Origin: Citrus sinensis
Lineage: Eukaryota > Streptophyta > Magnoliopsida > Sapindales > Rutaceae
Direction: 5' to 3'
Assembly (NCBI RefSeq): GCF_022201045.2
Contig: NC_068564.1
Location: forward strand, 28,177,001 to 28,241,000
Length of the DNA stretch: 64,000 nt
Position numbers and translations under genes: made by a program. The notes beneath the pieces are model-generated. The model did no database searches. It was not told the origin of the DNA and saw only the letters and a program-made list of their open reading frames with translations. How positions within the stretch are numbered: position 1 is the stretch's first letter; each line of letters begins with the position of its first letter. Positions 35,921-45,622 of the stretch are shown here, piece after piece.

Positions 35921-36320
35921 TTAACCTTTGGTTTCATCATTATCAACTCCTGGTTTCTCCTTCATTTCTTCCACGGTTTCTAAGCTTGCATGGCCAAGTT
36001 TCTTGCCCAAGCGTTTGGCCAAGCTGGCTGAATCAACTCCATCTCCAGTCACCACAACTGTGTCTTTGTATTTTCCTTGTAGTGAAACTGAGATTACACC
36101 TGCACCACCGCCACAACAGTACTTTAAAATGCTAACTGATGGCGTTCATATGTTTTCATGTTTGAGTTTGGTTACAACATGGCTGCATCTAGTTAATGCT
36201 GGAGATTTTAAGTAAGAGAGAATATTACAAACCGTCTGTATCAGCAGCTGTTTCCATGGCCTTGGACCGGCATTTGTCGCATCTCACTTGCACCTTTATA
36301 ACTATCTTTTGCTGCACCAT
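35921..36320 (-). CDS. Small heavy-metal-associated (HMA) domain protein, two exons
   Basis: Exon 1 is 36,320-36,233 (29 codons plus one base) and exon 2 is 36,099-35,921. The donor is GACG|GTTTGT, the acceptor GGTGCAG|GTGTAATC, and the product has 88 residues. Exon 1 begins MVQQKIVIKV and holds the metal-binding CDKC (C14, C17); exon 2 supplies GVISVSLQGKYKDTVVVTGDGVD and the last helix. This is the beta-alpha-beta-beta-alpha-beta HMA fold. Family members bind copper, zinc or other metals or, in the HIPP/HPP group, act as chaperones. The C-terminus (VDNDETKG) has no CaaX box, so it is an HPP-type rather than an isoprenylated protein. Each exon is too short to stand out as an open frame. Confidence 0.85.
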
Positions 36321-37804
36321 TACAACACACAAGCATGAAATTTACGTATTCAACAAGCTATTTAATTGTACAAGGAAAAGGAGGCACATTGGTTGTTATC
36401 TTAATGTTATAGTTTTACCTTCATCTTCACAAGCCGAAAATGGAAAACCAGCACTATTGTTTAGAGAATGTGGAAGACTGGAATTATGTGTTACACTATG
36501 CATGAAGAAGAAAAAGAAGAAGAAGAAGCCTATTTGTATTATGTCAAACTGATTGTTCAAGAGTATGCAATTTAATTAATTAAGTTGGTGATCCGCTTTT
36601 CATGGCTTCAATGTATTTTCTTTTAGTAAACGTGTACTGAATCTTGCTTGACTCACTAAACTTGGTACTCTCTTTTGAGTTTTATTTTTAATTAAGTCAA
36701 TTGTTTTTGTATTAAGTCAACTATAGATTTAGTTATAAAACTATTAGTTTATCAGCCACGCGGTTCTTCTAGAACTTCAATAGTTGCATGTTATGTTTTT
36801 ACCATTTTGGAGGGGTTTGTTAAGTGTAAATTTGTTGGATGAGAGCCTTCTTGAACTAATTGAACACTAAGTTAATGATTAGGATTTATTTATTTACCTT
36901 TTCCCTTTTTCTTTTTCTTTTTTAAATCTTGGACTTTGATTTATGCTCAACTGAGTATGGATTCGAATTCTTCTTGAACGGTACATTTTCAGAATCCTTT
37001 CATTGAGTTTCATCAATATTGATCGGAAGAAAAATTTTCAGCATTCGAATTGCTTAGAACTAAAGTCATAATAAATATTGCCAAGAGAGAAGGGATAGCA
37101 AAAAAGTCATGCCCCCGAGGAACAGTGAAAGTTGTGAAACAGACAAAGGAACGGACTAAAATCAACCTACCTATGACATTACGTATACGTACACCCATTT
37201 CACATTGTATTATGTTCCCTGAAGTTTCCAATCTAATTCTAAAATTTTTCAATATATCTAACTTTTTTACGAAACCGTCTACCAAAATCAAACCCTTGTT
37301 CTTTGGAATTTCTTTGGAGTTTCAAGAATAGATGAGTGAATTGTAAGATATGTTTACCACCATGACTTTTGCGTTACTAGCTATCATATTTTTTGGAAAA
37401 TAAAGCTGCTGTTGATTGCCCTAATTAACAATTTGAAGAGCTTTTTCGATGGAATATTTTCTATAGAAATTCAATATTTCTTGTCTCAAGATGTTTTTGG
37501 CTTTTAAAATATCTTTTTCTTTTGATATGTATGTTCTTATTTTATTTATCTTTTTATCTAAGATATTCTCTCCTGATTGTTCTTACTGCTATGATTTATC
37601 TCTTTGGGATAAGACTTTAATGTTATTCTTAATTTAGTGTTTCCACTTCACTTTTTTCATTAAGAAAATCCCTTATTAAATTGGGGTTCATCCAAAAAAT
37701 AAAAAATAAAAATAAAAGAAAAAACTAACGAAAGAAAGATTGTCTCGTGTGATATATAATTATTTATGTACAAGAATTTAGTTTGTGCAGAAAATAGAAA
37801 ATTA
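36321..37804. other. Intergenic region between HMA and ATPase genes
   Basis: AT-rich with a GAAGAAGAAGAAG run near 36,506-36,530 and pyrimidine-rich stretches. It should contain the HMA promoter (right of 36,320) and the ATPase 3' UTR (left of 37,805). Frames of about 90 codons at 37,013-37,331 show no domain. No RNA gene is seen. Confidence 0.5.
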
Positions 37805-40675
37805 TCATGGCATTGGAATACACTTGGCCACCAGGCCAGTGGGCAGAGTCATGACGGCTATGCCAATGCAGACGCACCAATCCTTTAGATCCATTCTTGT
37901 CCCATGAGTAACGACCGTGACCATCTCAATAACTGCGATGTCTAAAATGAAAATGAACCCCACAATTACAAGAAACCAAGGATTTTGATGCAATCCCTTG
38001 CCCTCGAATATATTTAGTGCCTCAATCTCTCTAGCATTGATCAGAACAAATACCTGGCAGAGAACAAAGCTGTTAAAGACAATGGCCTTTAAATCAGTCT
38101 TATTTGCTTGAACTTGGAGAAGTTCGTTTCCCTTCAATTGAGTGGCCGACAGAACAAAGACTTGGTACAAAACTTGAAGAATGATGTTTCTCCACACGGT
38201 TTTGTTTGCTAAGGGAGAAGCAGATGCTGCTGCTGTCGCATGTGCCGGTAGCTGCACCCGGAGGCTTACTGGAGCAGCAAGAGCTAAGGCACCCAGCACA
38301 TCCATAATTAGGTTGACCCACAAGAGCTGAAATGGTTCGAGTGGAATTTCACCACAGAAAATTGCGGCAACTAGGTTTACGGCAAATGCAGCTGCATTGA
38401 CAGTAAGATGCAATTGGATGAACTTTCGAATGTTGTTACAAACACATCGACCCCACTTCAGATTGGCTGCAATTGTCGTAAAATTTTCGTCCAGGATGAC
38501 AATGTCCGAGCAGTCTCTAGCAAATTGTGCGCTTCTTTCACCTATTGAAACACCAACATCTGCTTCCTTCAGTGATGGAGCATCCCTAGTGGACATTCCG
38601 GTGACCGCCACTACTTCCCCTTTCTGTTTTAAGCACTGTACCATTAGAAGCTTGTCTAATGGAGAGGCATTGGCCATTACCCTAACGTTATCGACCATAA
38701 GTGACCGAGTCTCTTCTGAACTGCTTCGAAATACAGATGCTTCAATCACTGCAGCGTCGTAACCGTTTGAGTGATCTTCTGCTCCAGGCTTGAGGATTAA
38801 CCCCGAATTGATTGCTATTAGCCTTGCTATGTTAATGTCGTCTTCTAATATCAGCTTGATCTTAATTCCGGCTGATTCTCTGCAATCTTCAATGGCCTGT
38901 TTCACCTCAGACGCATAAGCGCTCTTCAAGCGCACAAGACCTAACCAAGTTAACCCACACTCAGTGAGTTCGATTATTTCTTCTTCGTTTTGTTGTTCCA
39001 CTCGTTTGCATGCAAAAGAGATGCACCGGAGGCTATGATGATTAGCTTCAATATCTCTAATAAAATTATTGAAAGCATCTCTTTTATGCTCATCTAGGGT
39101 TTGCAAAGTTCCATGTCTATCCAAATAATGCGTGCACATGGAGAGTATTATCTCCGGAGAACCTCTCCAGTGTATGTGAACAGAATTATCGCCATCTGAT
39201 TCTGATCCATTCCATTTTAATAATAAACCAGCTCGATTTTTACTGATATTAAAAGCTTCAACGGTGCAATTTTGCTTCATTTTGTCTCCATCAACATCCA
39301 GAAACTCCTTGGCCCACAAAAGAAGTGCATCATCATCATCAACTGCAGCCTCATCATATGACGTGGTTGCAATGGCTTCACGCAATGCATCAAGAACATC
39401 TGCAGACGTTGATTTTATGAAGCTATTATCAGTAGCGATCCATAGCTCGGCCATGTTTGCATGATCCAAGGAAAGATCACTTGTTTTGCCGGTGCAGATA
39501 GCGGTGACCAAGCCCAGTGAACTACAAACAGGAAGATTTCGAGCTGTGGCTCGAAAACATGGCAACTTCTTGGATGCATATGCTAAACATATGAATAACC
39601 CTATAGGCAATAAGCCATCCCTTGAAACAAACACCAATATGGAAAGCATTTCAACGTACCTATTATGGCTTGTTGCACCTTGTCGTCTGATAAATTTTGT
39701 GACCACCTCACCTATAATTTCTTTCACCGTGCTCCTTACACCACCTTTAGGTTCCGGATCATGATCATCATCGCCCCATGCGAAACATCCTAGCACTTGC
39801 ACCACAATAACAAGCAAAGAGAGGCTCAACCAAATCTTTTCCATTCGAGAGCCCATCCTGTCAACCGAAATCTGCAGCTTTGATTCCTTGTAATCTTGAC
39901 GATTTATACGGTCGTCTTTGGACAGCAATTTCATTAGCATGCTAGTTTCCGTGTTCTCGCCAACAGATGTCACGAGCATGGAACACTCTCCACCAACCAC
40001 CTTTGCACCAGTGAATATACAAGGAAGCTTATCATCTCCATCGTCAAGCTTGAGGTTTTTGCCGTGAACAAATAGCCCATCAGCTGGAACTTGATCGCCA
40101 GTCTGTAAACAAACAACATCGCCAACCACAACCTCAGATACCGCTATCTGTCGCACTCTCCCATCTCTCATGACCTTCACTGCAGCTCTTCTGCTTGTCC
40201 TTTTAGAAACAAGCAGTTCATTTATCCAGTTCTTTATGAACCTGAATAACGAACTGATGCATACAACACTGGATATTACAACAAATACCATTGCCCCATC
40301 AAGAATTCCTTGTTCAAAACCATTCCTCTTGATGCCTAGCAAAAGAGAAAGTGTTGCGCAGCACAGAAGAAGGATAACAGTGGAGTCCTTAATGGAATCA
40401 GAGATTAGTCTTCTAAAGTGCAATGAAGCTGGGTGCTTACAATTATTTTCTAATGATAAAGTTAGGCCGTTTGAGCCAAACACTTGACGACGACGACGAA
40501 GTTCCATCTCTTGACCACTTATTCCTATATCAAGATTGGTCTCTAAAGAGGCTGCAATGGCTCGAATCCTGCCTGATTGATGAAAGGTTGTATAGCTGTC
40601 ATTCTCTGCTAGTTTTTTCACTGTTTCTTGCTCGATTGAAAAGCGCCTGAACTCACGATCACAGGTTTCTTCCAT
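37805..40675 (-). CDS. Catalytically degenerate ACA12/13-type Ca2+-ATPase (pseudo-pump)
   Basis: One intronless frame, 956 residues from the first ATG (40,675); Arabidopsis ACA12/ACA13 are also intronless and slightly longer. The fold is recognisable: membrane segments (about 98-115, 126-150, 283-298, 345-365, 758-805 and C-terminal helices), actuator VGDVVCLQTGDQVPADG, and M6 LLWVNLIMDVLGALALA with the Ca2+-site Asn and Asp. The active-site residues are gone. The phosphorylated Asp of DKTGT is Gly396 (ICTGKTSDLS); the TGES loop is deleted (LDDGDDKLPC); GDGxNDAP reads GMSTRDAP (about 693-700); PEGLP reads RDGLLP (about 352-357); and the nucleotide-domain KGA is RGS. It should not pump. Intact length suggests either retained non-pump function or recent decay. 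A retrotransposon begins about 350 bp upstream. Confidence 0.88.
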   Translation of the reverse strand: MEETCDREFRRFSIEQETVKKLAENDSYTTFHQSGRIRAIAASLETNLDIGISGQEMELRRRRQVFGSNGLTLSLENNCKHPASLHFRRLISDSIKDSTVILLLCCATLSLLLGIKRNGFEQGILDGAMVFVVISSVVCISSLFRFIKNWINELLVSKRTSRRAAVKVMRDGRVRQIAVSEVVVGDVVCLQTGDQVPADGLFVHGKNLKLDDGDDKLPCIFTGAKVVGGECSMLVTSVGENTETSMLMKLLSKDDRINRQDYKESKLQISVDRMGSRMEKIWLSLSLLVIVVQVLGCFAWGDDDHDPEPKGGVRSTVKEIIGEVVTKFIRRQGATSHNRYVEMLSILVFVSRDGLLPIGLFICLAYASKKLPCFRATARNLPVCSSLGLVTAICTGKTSDLSLDHANMAELWIATDNSFIKSTSADVLDALREAIATTSYDEAAVDDDDALLLWAKEFLDVDGDKMKQNCTVEAFNISKNRAGLLLKWNGSESDGDNSVHIHWRGSPEIILSMCTHYLDRHGTLQTLDEHKRDAFNNFIRDIEANHHSLRCISFACKRVEQQNEEEIIELTECGLTWLGLVRLKSAYASEVKQAIEDCRESAGIKIKLILEDDINIARLIAINSGLILKPGAEDHSNGYDAAVIEASVFRSSSEETRSLMVDNVRVMANASPLDKLLMVQCLKQKGEVVAVTGMSTRDAPSLKEADVGVSIGERSAQFARDCSDIVILDENFTTIAANLKWGRCVCNNIRKFIQLHLTVNAAAFAVNLVAAIFCGEIPLEPFQLLWVNLIMDVLGALALAAPVSLRVQLPAHATAAASASPLANKTVWRNIILQVLYQVFVLSATQLKGNELLQVQANKTDLKAIVFNSFVLCQVFVLINAREIEALNIFEGKGLHQNPWFLVIVGFIFILDIAVIEMVTVVTHGTRMDLKDWCVCIGIAVMTLPTGLVAKCIPMP

Positions 40676-41020
40676 AAGTACTATTGACACTCTGAGAAAT
40701 GAACTAAAACATGAAGTAAGTCAACAAGAAGAGGGAAACATGGGACAAGGAGAAGATGAATAGATGATATTGGATTAGCTTTACATTTTTCAATTTAATA
40801 AATATAAGTGACCAAATGTTTAGCAGTAATGATATCTTCACCCCACATTTTTTTGTAAGTCCACCCCATTTTTAAAAGATAATTATAAATATTACACATT
40901 ATTTTTAAAATTTTCAAATCAAGAAGAACTTTGGAGAATTAATTAATTAAATATATCTTAATTCACTTTTTTTTTGTAATTTAGATTTTTTTTTTAGCAT
41001 GTTTGATTACAAAGATTGTT
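40676..41020 (-). promoter_or_regulatory. Short remaining promoter of the pseudo-pump gene
   Basis: Only about 345 bases separate the ATG from element 2. They include a purine-rich leader (minus-strand CT-rich) and AT-rich DNA, with possible TATA-like sequence but no clear choice. Any original upstream control region was displaced by 11.7 kb. Confidence 0.45.
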
Positions 41021-41025
41021 TTAAC
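41021..41025. repeat. Target-site duplication TTAAC of element 2, left copy
   Basis: TTAAC directly before the 5' LTR is repeated exactly at 52,759-52,763 after the 3' LTR. A five-base duplication is usual for Ty3/gypsy integrase and fixes both element ends. Confidence 0.95.
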
Positions 41026-41709
41026 TGTTTGGGGGATGTGCTTCGACGAAGACCAGCAGTGATGAGCAGACCTTTGGTAGCAGGGTCCCGCGAGCATGTA
41101 TATCTTGTAAGAGTCTCATAGCAGGGGAGAAAGAGCAAGAATATTCTGCTTGTCCACGAATACGTTATCTGTGAGGCCAATCTCCTGCTAGAAGCATAAA
41201 GCCATTCCTGCTAAGGGTTGAGTTGAGGAGACCCGGTCAATGACAGTTGGCGAGACGTGCTCTCCAACCCGAGAATCAACGCACGAAGGCTATGCAACCA
41301 CCCACGATTGTAGAAATGGAGCATCCACTTTCAAGAGGTGGGAGGATAACGGGCGTGAATGGATGGAGGGTCTGAATTCAGGAGAAGCCTATAAAAAGGT
41401 AGCCAACGAAGGTAAAATGGTTAGAATTTTTGATATTGAAACTAAGATAAAGAGAGCACTCAATACTCGATACCATAAATAAGCCATAAGATTTGTGGCT
41501 AACGTTCCCAGGAACACAAAACCTTCATTTCTAACTTGAGCGTCAGAGGGTTTACGCTAGAAAAACAACTGGCGTGCTCTGACCTGTTTCTGTGTACGCA
41601 GGAACTTCTGGAGAAGAATCCTTACGAGGAGAGATCCTGATCGTGGTAGAGTTGGTTGAGGAGAGATCCTGGTCGTGGTCGAGAGGGTAACCAGAATCTC
41701 GCATCAACA
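41026..41709 (+). mobile_element. 5' LTR of element 2
   Basis: 684 bases, starting TGTTTGGGGG and ending CATCAACA. The TATA box is at 41,390-41,397 (TATAAAAA). The block CTAACTTGAGCGTCAGAGGG begins at 41,531 in the R/U5 zone and is shared with element 1's LTR. Compared with the 3' LTR it has an extra 32-base direct repeat (GATCCTGATCGTGG...) at about 41,634-41,680. Confidence 0.97.
41390..41397 (+). promoter_or_regulatory. TATA box of the element 2 LTR
   Basis: TATAAAAA in the context GAAGCCTATAAAAAGGTAGCC; it is conserved in the 3' LTR at 52,471. This places the end of U3 near 41,425. Confidence 0.8.
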
Positions 41710-41712
41710 TTT

Positions 41713-41730
41713 TGGCGCCGTCTGTAGGGA
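41713..41730 (+). other. Primer-binding site of element 2
   Basis: TGGCGCCGTCTGTAGGGA begins three bases after the 5' LTR. The initial TGG pairs with the CCA tail common to all tRNAs, and GGCGCC matches tRNA acceptor stems used by plant gypsy elements. The exact tRNA was not assigned. Confidence 0.85.
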
Positions 41731-41757
41731 GCTGATAAAAAAACTTCTGTTGACAAA

Positions 41758-44174
41758 ATGAGGAGGAGTAGAACAAGTGAAGAAACAATGGATGTAGGAG
41801 GAAGTAATACACAAGGAGGTGATATGAGACATAACGAATCCGTCACGTTGAGGGAGATAACCATTGAAGCACAGGAAAAAGCCATGCATGATCGAATGGA
41901 ACGGATGGAAAAGCAGATGGAGACCCTGACAACCATCCTGCATGAACTGAGGAGTGAACGAAGGGGAACCCCTGAGGAAAGGGTGAGAGGTAGCGGAGCG
42001 GCACCAGGGCACGATAGTATGAGGAGAGGTCAGACCACCGGGAGATTTGGTGGTGAGAGAGGTAACTTATCTCTACGGGGAGAAATCCATAGAGAAGAAG
42101 AACAATCCTCAGGAAGGCAGATTTTTGATGATGATGACGGGGTGGCAAATGCAGAGGAAACAGAGCTGAGACAACACTTACATGATGTAGAGCAAGAGCG
42201 GGATCAAGTTGTAGCACGTGATCCTGGTCGTGCAGTGCAGCTGGAGGAGGAAGTGCTCAAACTAGCGCAGGTAATTGATGACATGCAAGGAAGGAGTAGA
42301 GCACCCGGTTGGAGGATAATGCTAGACAGAAAATCCCCGCTCTCGGCAGAGATCATGAGGGCAATCATTCCAAGGGATTTTCGCCTCCCAGACCTCAGAT
42401 ATTCGGGGCGAACCGATCCGTTGGTGCACATAGAGCGTTTCAACTATATGACCGGGGTGCAAGGATTATCCCAAACCCAAAGATGCAGAGTGTTCCCACT
42501 ATCTCTAGAGGGACGAGCACGCGAGTGGTGTAGGAAACTTCCTCGGGAAAGTATTAAAACTTTCGAACAGATGTGCCAGGAGTTTGCAGAACAGTTCTGT
42601 GGGGCAATGGCACCGGAAGATGATATGATGGAGTTGACAAGCATGAAACAGAGAAATGAGGAAACCCTTCGGGAATTCATCAAAAGGTTCCACCGTGTTG
42701 TCCTCGACTTGGGAGCCTTCAACCATCCTCAGGCATTAAGGGGATTGAAAGAATGAGTGAAGATAGGACGACTGTGGTACAACTTGAGAAGCCTAGTTAT
42801 TCAGACATATTCGGCTGCTTACGAGCAGGCTAAGAGAGACATAGAAATCGAGGAGGAAAATGCAGCACGGATTAAGACAGACCAGCTTGAAGGATTAAAG
42901 AAGAAAGAGAAGAGAGCCGTACCAGGAAATGAGCCGATCAAGAGGAAGGACCACCATGCCTCAGGTAGTGATACAAGAGATCGGGTAACCGCTTACCAGT
43001 CTCATCAGAGGCCACCAAAGTATCAGTGCAGCAGGGCGCAACCTCTTCGCTCACCAGATAGGGAGCCTTGGAGAAGGCATGATGCGACATATGGTCATCT
43101 TCACCCACACCCCCATGGTAGTAGATGGAGCAGACCAGAAGCGCTGCCACCACCTCCAACTCAGAATGGCACAAACTGAGAAAGGGCAGTATACATGATC
43201 GACCAGAACCAGGACTATAGGCGGTATACTTCCTTGAAGATCCCCTTGGACGAGGTGTACGAGGTCATAAAAGACCGGGGATTACTGTACTTCCCGGCCC
43301 TAATAACAAAGCTACCCAGCAAGAGGGATATGGGACGTTATTGCAAGTTCTACGGTACTCATGGCCATACCACAACAGAATGCAGAGACCTTAAGACTCA
43401 GGTTAAAGATTTGGTGAGAAATCGATACCTGGACGAGTTTATAGATGAGACTTTTTCGATGGTGGTCTCGACATGTGAAGGGGAACAAGGTAACAAGAAC
43501 TTGAGCCACGAGCAACCTATAATAAGAGTGATTGCTGGGGGTCCAACGTTGGCCGGAGATTCTAACAGATCGAGGAAGAACTATGCTAGATATGCCATGA
43601 CTAGTAAAAATGTATTCTTCAACACCCCAGTAGCCAAACGAGCAAGAGTCAGTCAAGTGCCAATCATGTGGACAGATGAGGATGAAGAAGTGATTCTATA
43701 CCTACATGAGGATGCCTTAGTCATCAAGGCCACCGTTGCTAGCAAGAAGTTTGACCGGATACAGGTTGACACAGGGAGCTCAGTTGATGTGTTGTTTAAG
43801 TCAACTCTGGAGGAGATGGGAATAGCAGACATGAGGTTGGAGCACACCAATACCTCCTTGAAGGGATTTGGAGGAGGAAAGCTGGTCCTTCTAGGCATGG
43901 TCGAGCTACCTATCACGATTAGAAGCTCTCCGACAGAAAAGACTATGATACTGGACTTTGTAGTGGTCGATGAAGATGGTTTTTACCAGATGATCCTAGG
44001 TCGGCCATTTCCGAGGATGAGCAAAGCGGTACTGTCCAACCATTATCTAGCTCTCAAGTACCAGGTGAATGGGGTAGTTGGAGTAGTACAAGGAGACTAG
44101 AGAATCGCACGAAGCAGTTACTCCTCGGCAGTAAGGGAAACAATGCAGATAACATCCCTTGGTACCCGAGTGGG
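41758..44174 (+). pseudogene. gag and aspartic protease of element 2
   Basis: A single frame broken by three stops (TGA 42,754; TGA 43,177; TAG 44,098). Gag starts at the first ATG with a Glu/Arg-rich coiled coil, followed by the retrotransposon gag domain (LEGRAREWCRKLP...TFEQMCQEFAEQF, about residues 248-282). A zinc knuckle, CKFYGTHGHTTTEC, lies near 43,350, and the retropepsin has VDTGSS (about 43,765) and ILGRPFP (about 43,995). These would form the particle shell and cleave the polyprotein. The frame led directly into pol before the hAT insertion. Confidence 0.92.
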
Positions 44175-45614
44175 CAGTGGCGGATCCAGCTTGGGACCAG
44201 TGGGGACTTAAGTCCCCACTGAAAAAAAAAATCCTTTATTAACTAATTTAATTTATCAAAAATTTCTAATAAATTTTTTCCTAAGCCCCCACTAATTTAT
44301 ATTCAAACCCCTAACACATAAACATAATTACATACTTTAAGTTTTTAAAACAAATAAAAAAATATGAGCTTTACAAACTAAAATTAAGCCCACAAATATT
44401 AATATTAATCAAATTTTTAAATAACCCACAAACCCATTAATAATACTTTATTATTCTTTACCTTTCTCCAATTCCACTGCCTGCACCAATACGCAAATCT
44501 GAAACCCCTAAATCATCTTCTTGTTTCGGCATCTCCAAAAGCAAAACAGCAGTGACAGACAGTGGAATTTGCCTAAATCATCTTCTTCTTGTTTCGGCAA
44601 AAGCAAAGTAGAAAGTGATTTCTCCTCCAAATTTCAAACAACCCCTCGTTTCTTCATTCAATATAATTAAGGTACAAATTAATATTTTATTTGCTTTTTA
44701 TTTTATTGTTTATAAATCATATATAATTATTTGTTGAATTGATGTAGTTGTTTTTCTTCCCCATTAGTTAGTGTATCATCGGGCTATTGGTGTATTTGAA
44801 AAATATAATGTGAATTATGTGATTGAGTGTAGATTTCATAAAAAAGAACACATATTATTAATTAAGAAAATAACAATTGCAATTAAGCATTTGCTTGTTT
44901 AGCTTTATTGTCTTGCGATGTTTGTTAATTAATTTATAGCATTAATATAATTATATAATAGGGGAATATGCTAAAAGTGCTACTAGCCTAAGTAAACTAC
45001 TCAATATTCATAATCTTTATTTATAATTTGAAATATGTATGGAAAGGTTTTACAAAAGAAAGGAGCCACAATTTTTAGAAAAAAATGATGATGCTTCAAC
45101 AAGCAGAAGCATCCAAATGAGTTCTCTACAATTGATATCATGGCACTTGAGATTCAACTTGATACATATATTTTGGATATGGGCACTAGTGGTGAGTTTT
45201 CACAATTAAAGGATATTGGTGATCTTGCAAAGCGGATGGTCGAGACTATGAGACATAATGTATATCCATTAGTTTGCTTGTTAATAACATTGGCATTGAC
45301 TTTACTTGTTGCCACTGCGAGTGTAGAGAGAACATTTTCAGCCATGAACATTTTGAAGAATTGGTTATGAAACCGAATGCGAGAGCAATGGATGAATGAT
45401 AGTTTAGTTGTTTACATAGAAAAAGACTTATTTAATAATATTGATAATGAAGTTGTAATGCAACGTTATCAATGTATGAAAACTCGTAAAGGACAATTAT
45501 AAACATATATTGAAGTATGATAAATCTTTTAAATTTATATATTTATTACTCTTTAAATTTTTTTATCGTCGTTGGGTAAGCCCCCAGTCAATCAACATGC
45601 TGTCTCCGCCCCTG
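44175..45614 (+). mobile_element. hAT DNA transposon, internally deleted, nested in element 2
   Basis: 1440 bases with imperfect terminal inverted repeats CAGTGGCGGATCCAG and CTGTCTCCGCCCCTG (12 of 15 match). It is flanked by a perfect 8-bp target duplication CGAGTGGG (44,167-44,174 and 45,615-45,622). Removing it with one duplication rejoins element 2's protease-to-RT linker. Near the left end AGTGGGGACTTAAGTCCCCACT forms a palindrome. The element inserted after or during the life of element 2, and depends on a partner transposase. Confidence 0.95.
45039..45502 (+). pseudogene. hAT transposase remnant (N-terminal tag plus C-terminal dimerisation domain)
   Basis: An ATG at 45,039 begins MERFYKRKEPQF, like the start of TTF/ZMYM1-type plant hAT transposases. 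Within about 30 codons the sequence jumps, in another frame, to the C-terminal hAT dimerisation domain (LALTLLVATASVERTFSAMN, Dimer_Tnp_hAT). A TGA at about 45,368 stands where relatives have Arg (CGA to TGA); the frame then runs to KTRKGQL and TAA at 45,500-45,502. The whole catalytic RNase H-like core is deleted. Confidence 0.85.
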
Positions 45615-45622
45615 CGAGTGGG

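Noticed and set aside
35905..36552. Plus-strand frames over the HMA locus
   Set aside because: The minus strand carries a complete spliced HMA domain with correct splice sites; the plus frames have no domain.
37805..40675. Loss of the catalytic Asp explained by sequencing error
   Set aside because: Five separate motifs are altered, including a deleted loop, while the frame stays open, so isolated errors cannot explain it.
40676..40690. Five-codon upstream extension of the ATPase
   Set aside because: It begins with GTG; the first ATG is 40,675.
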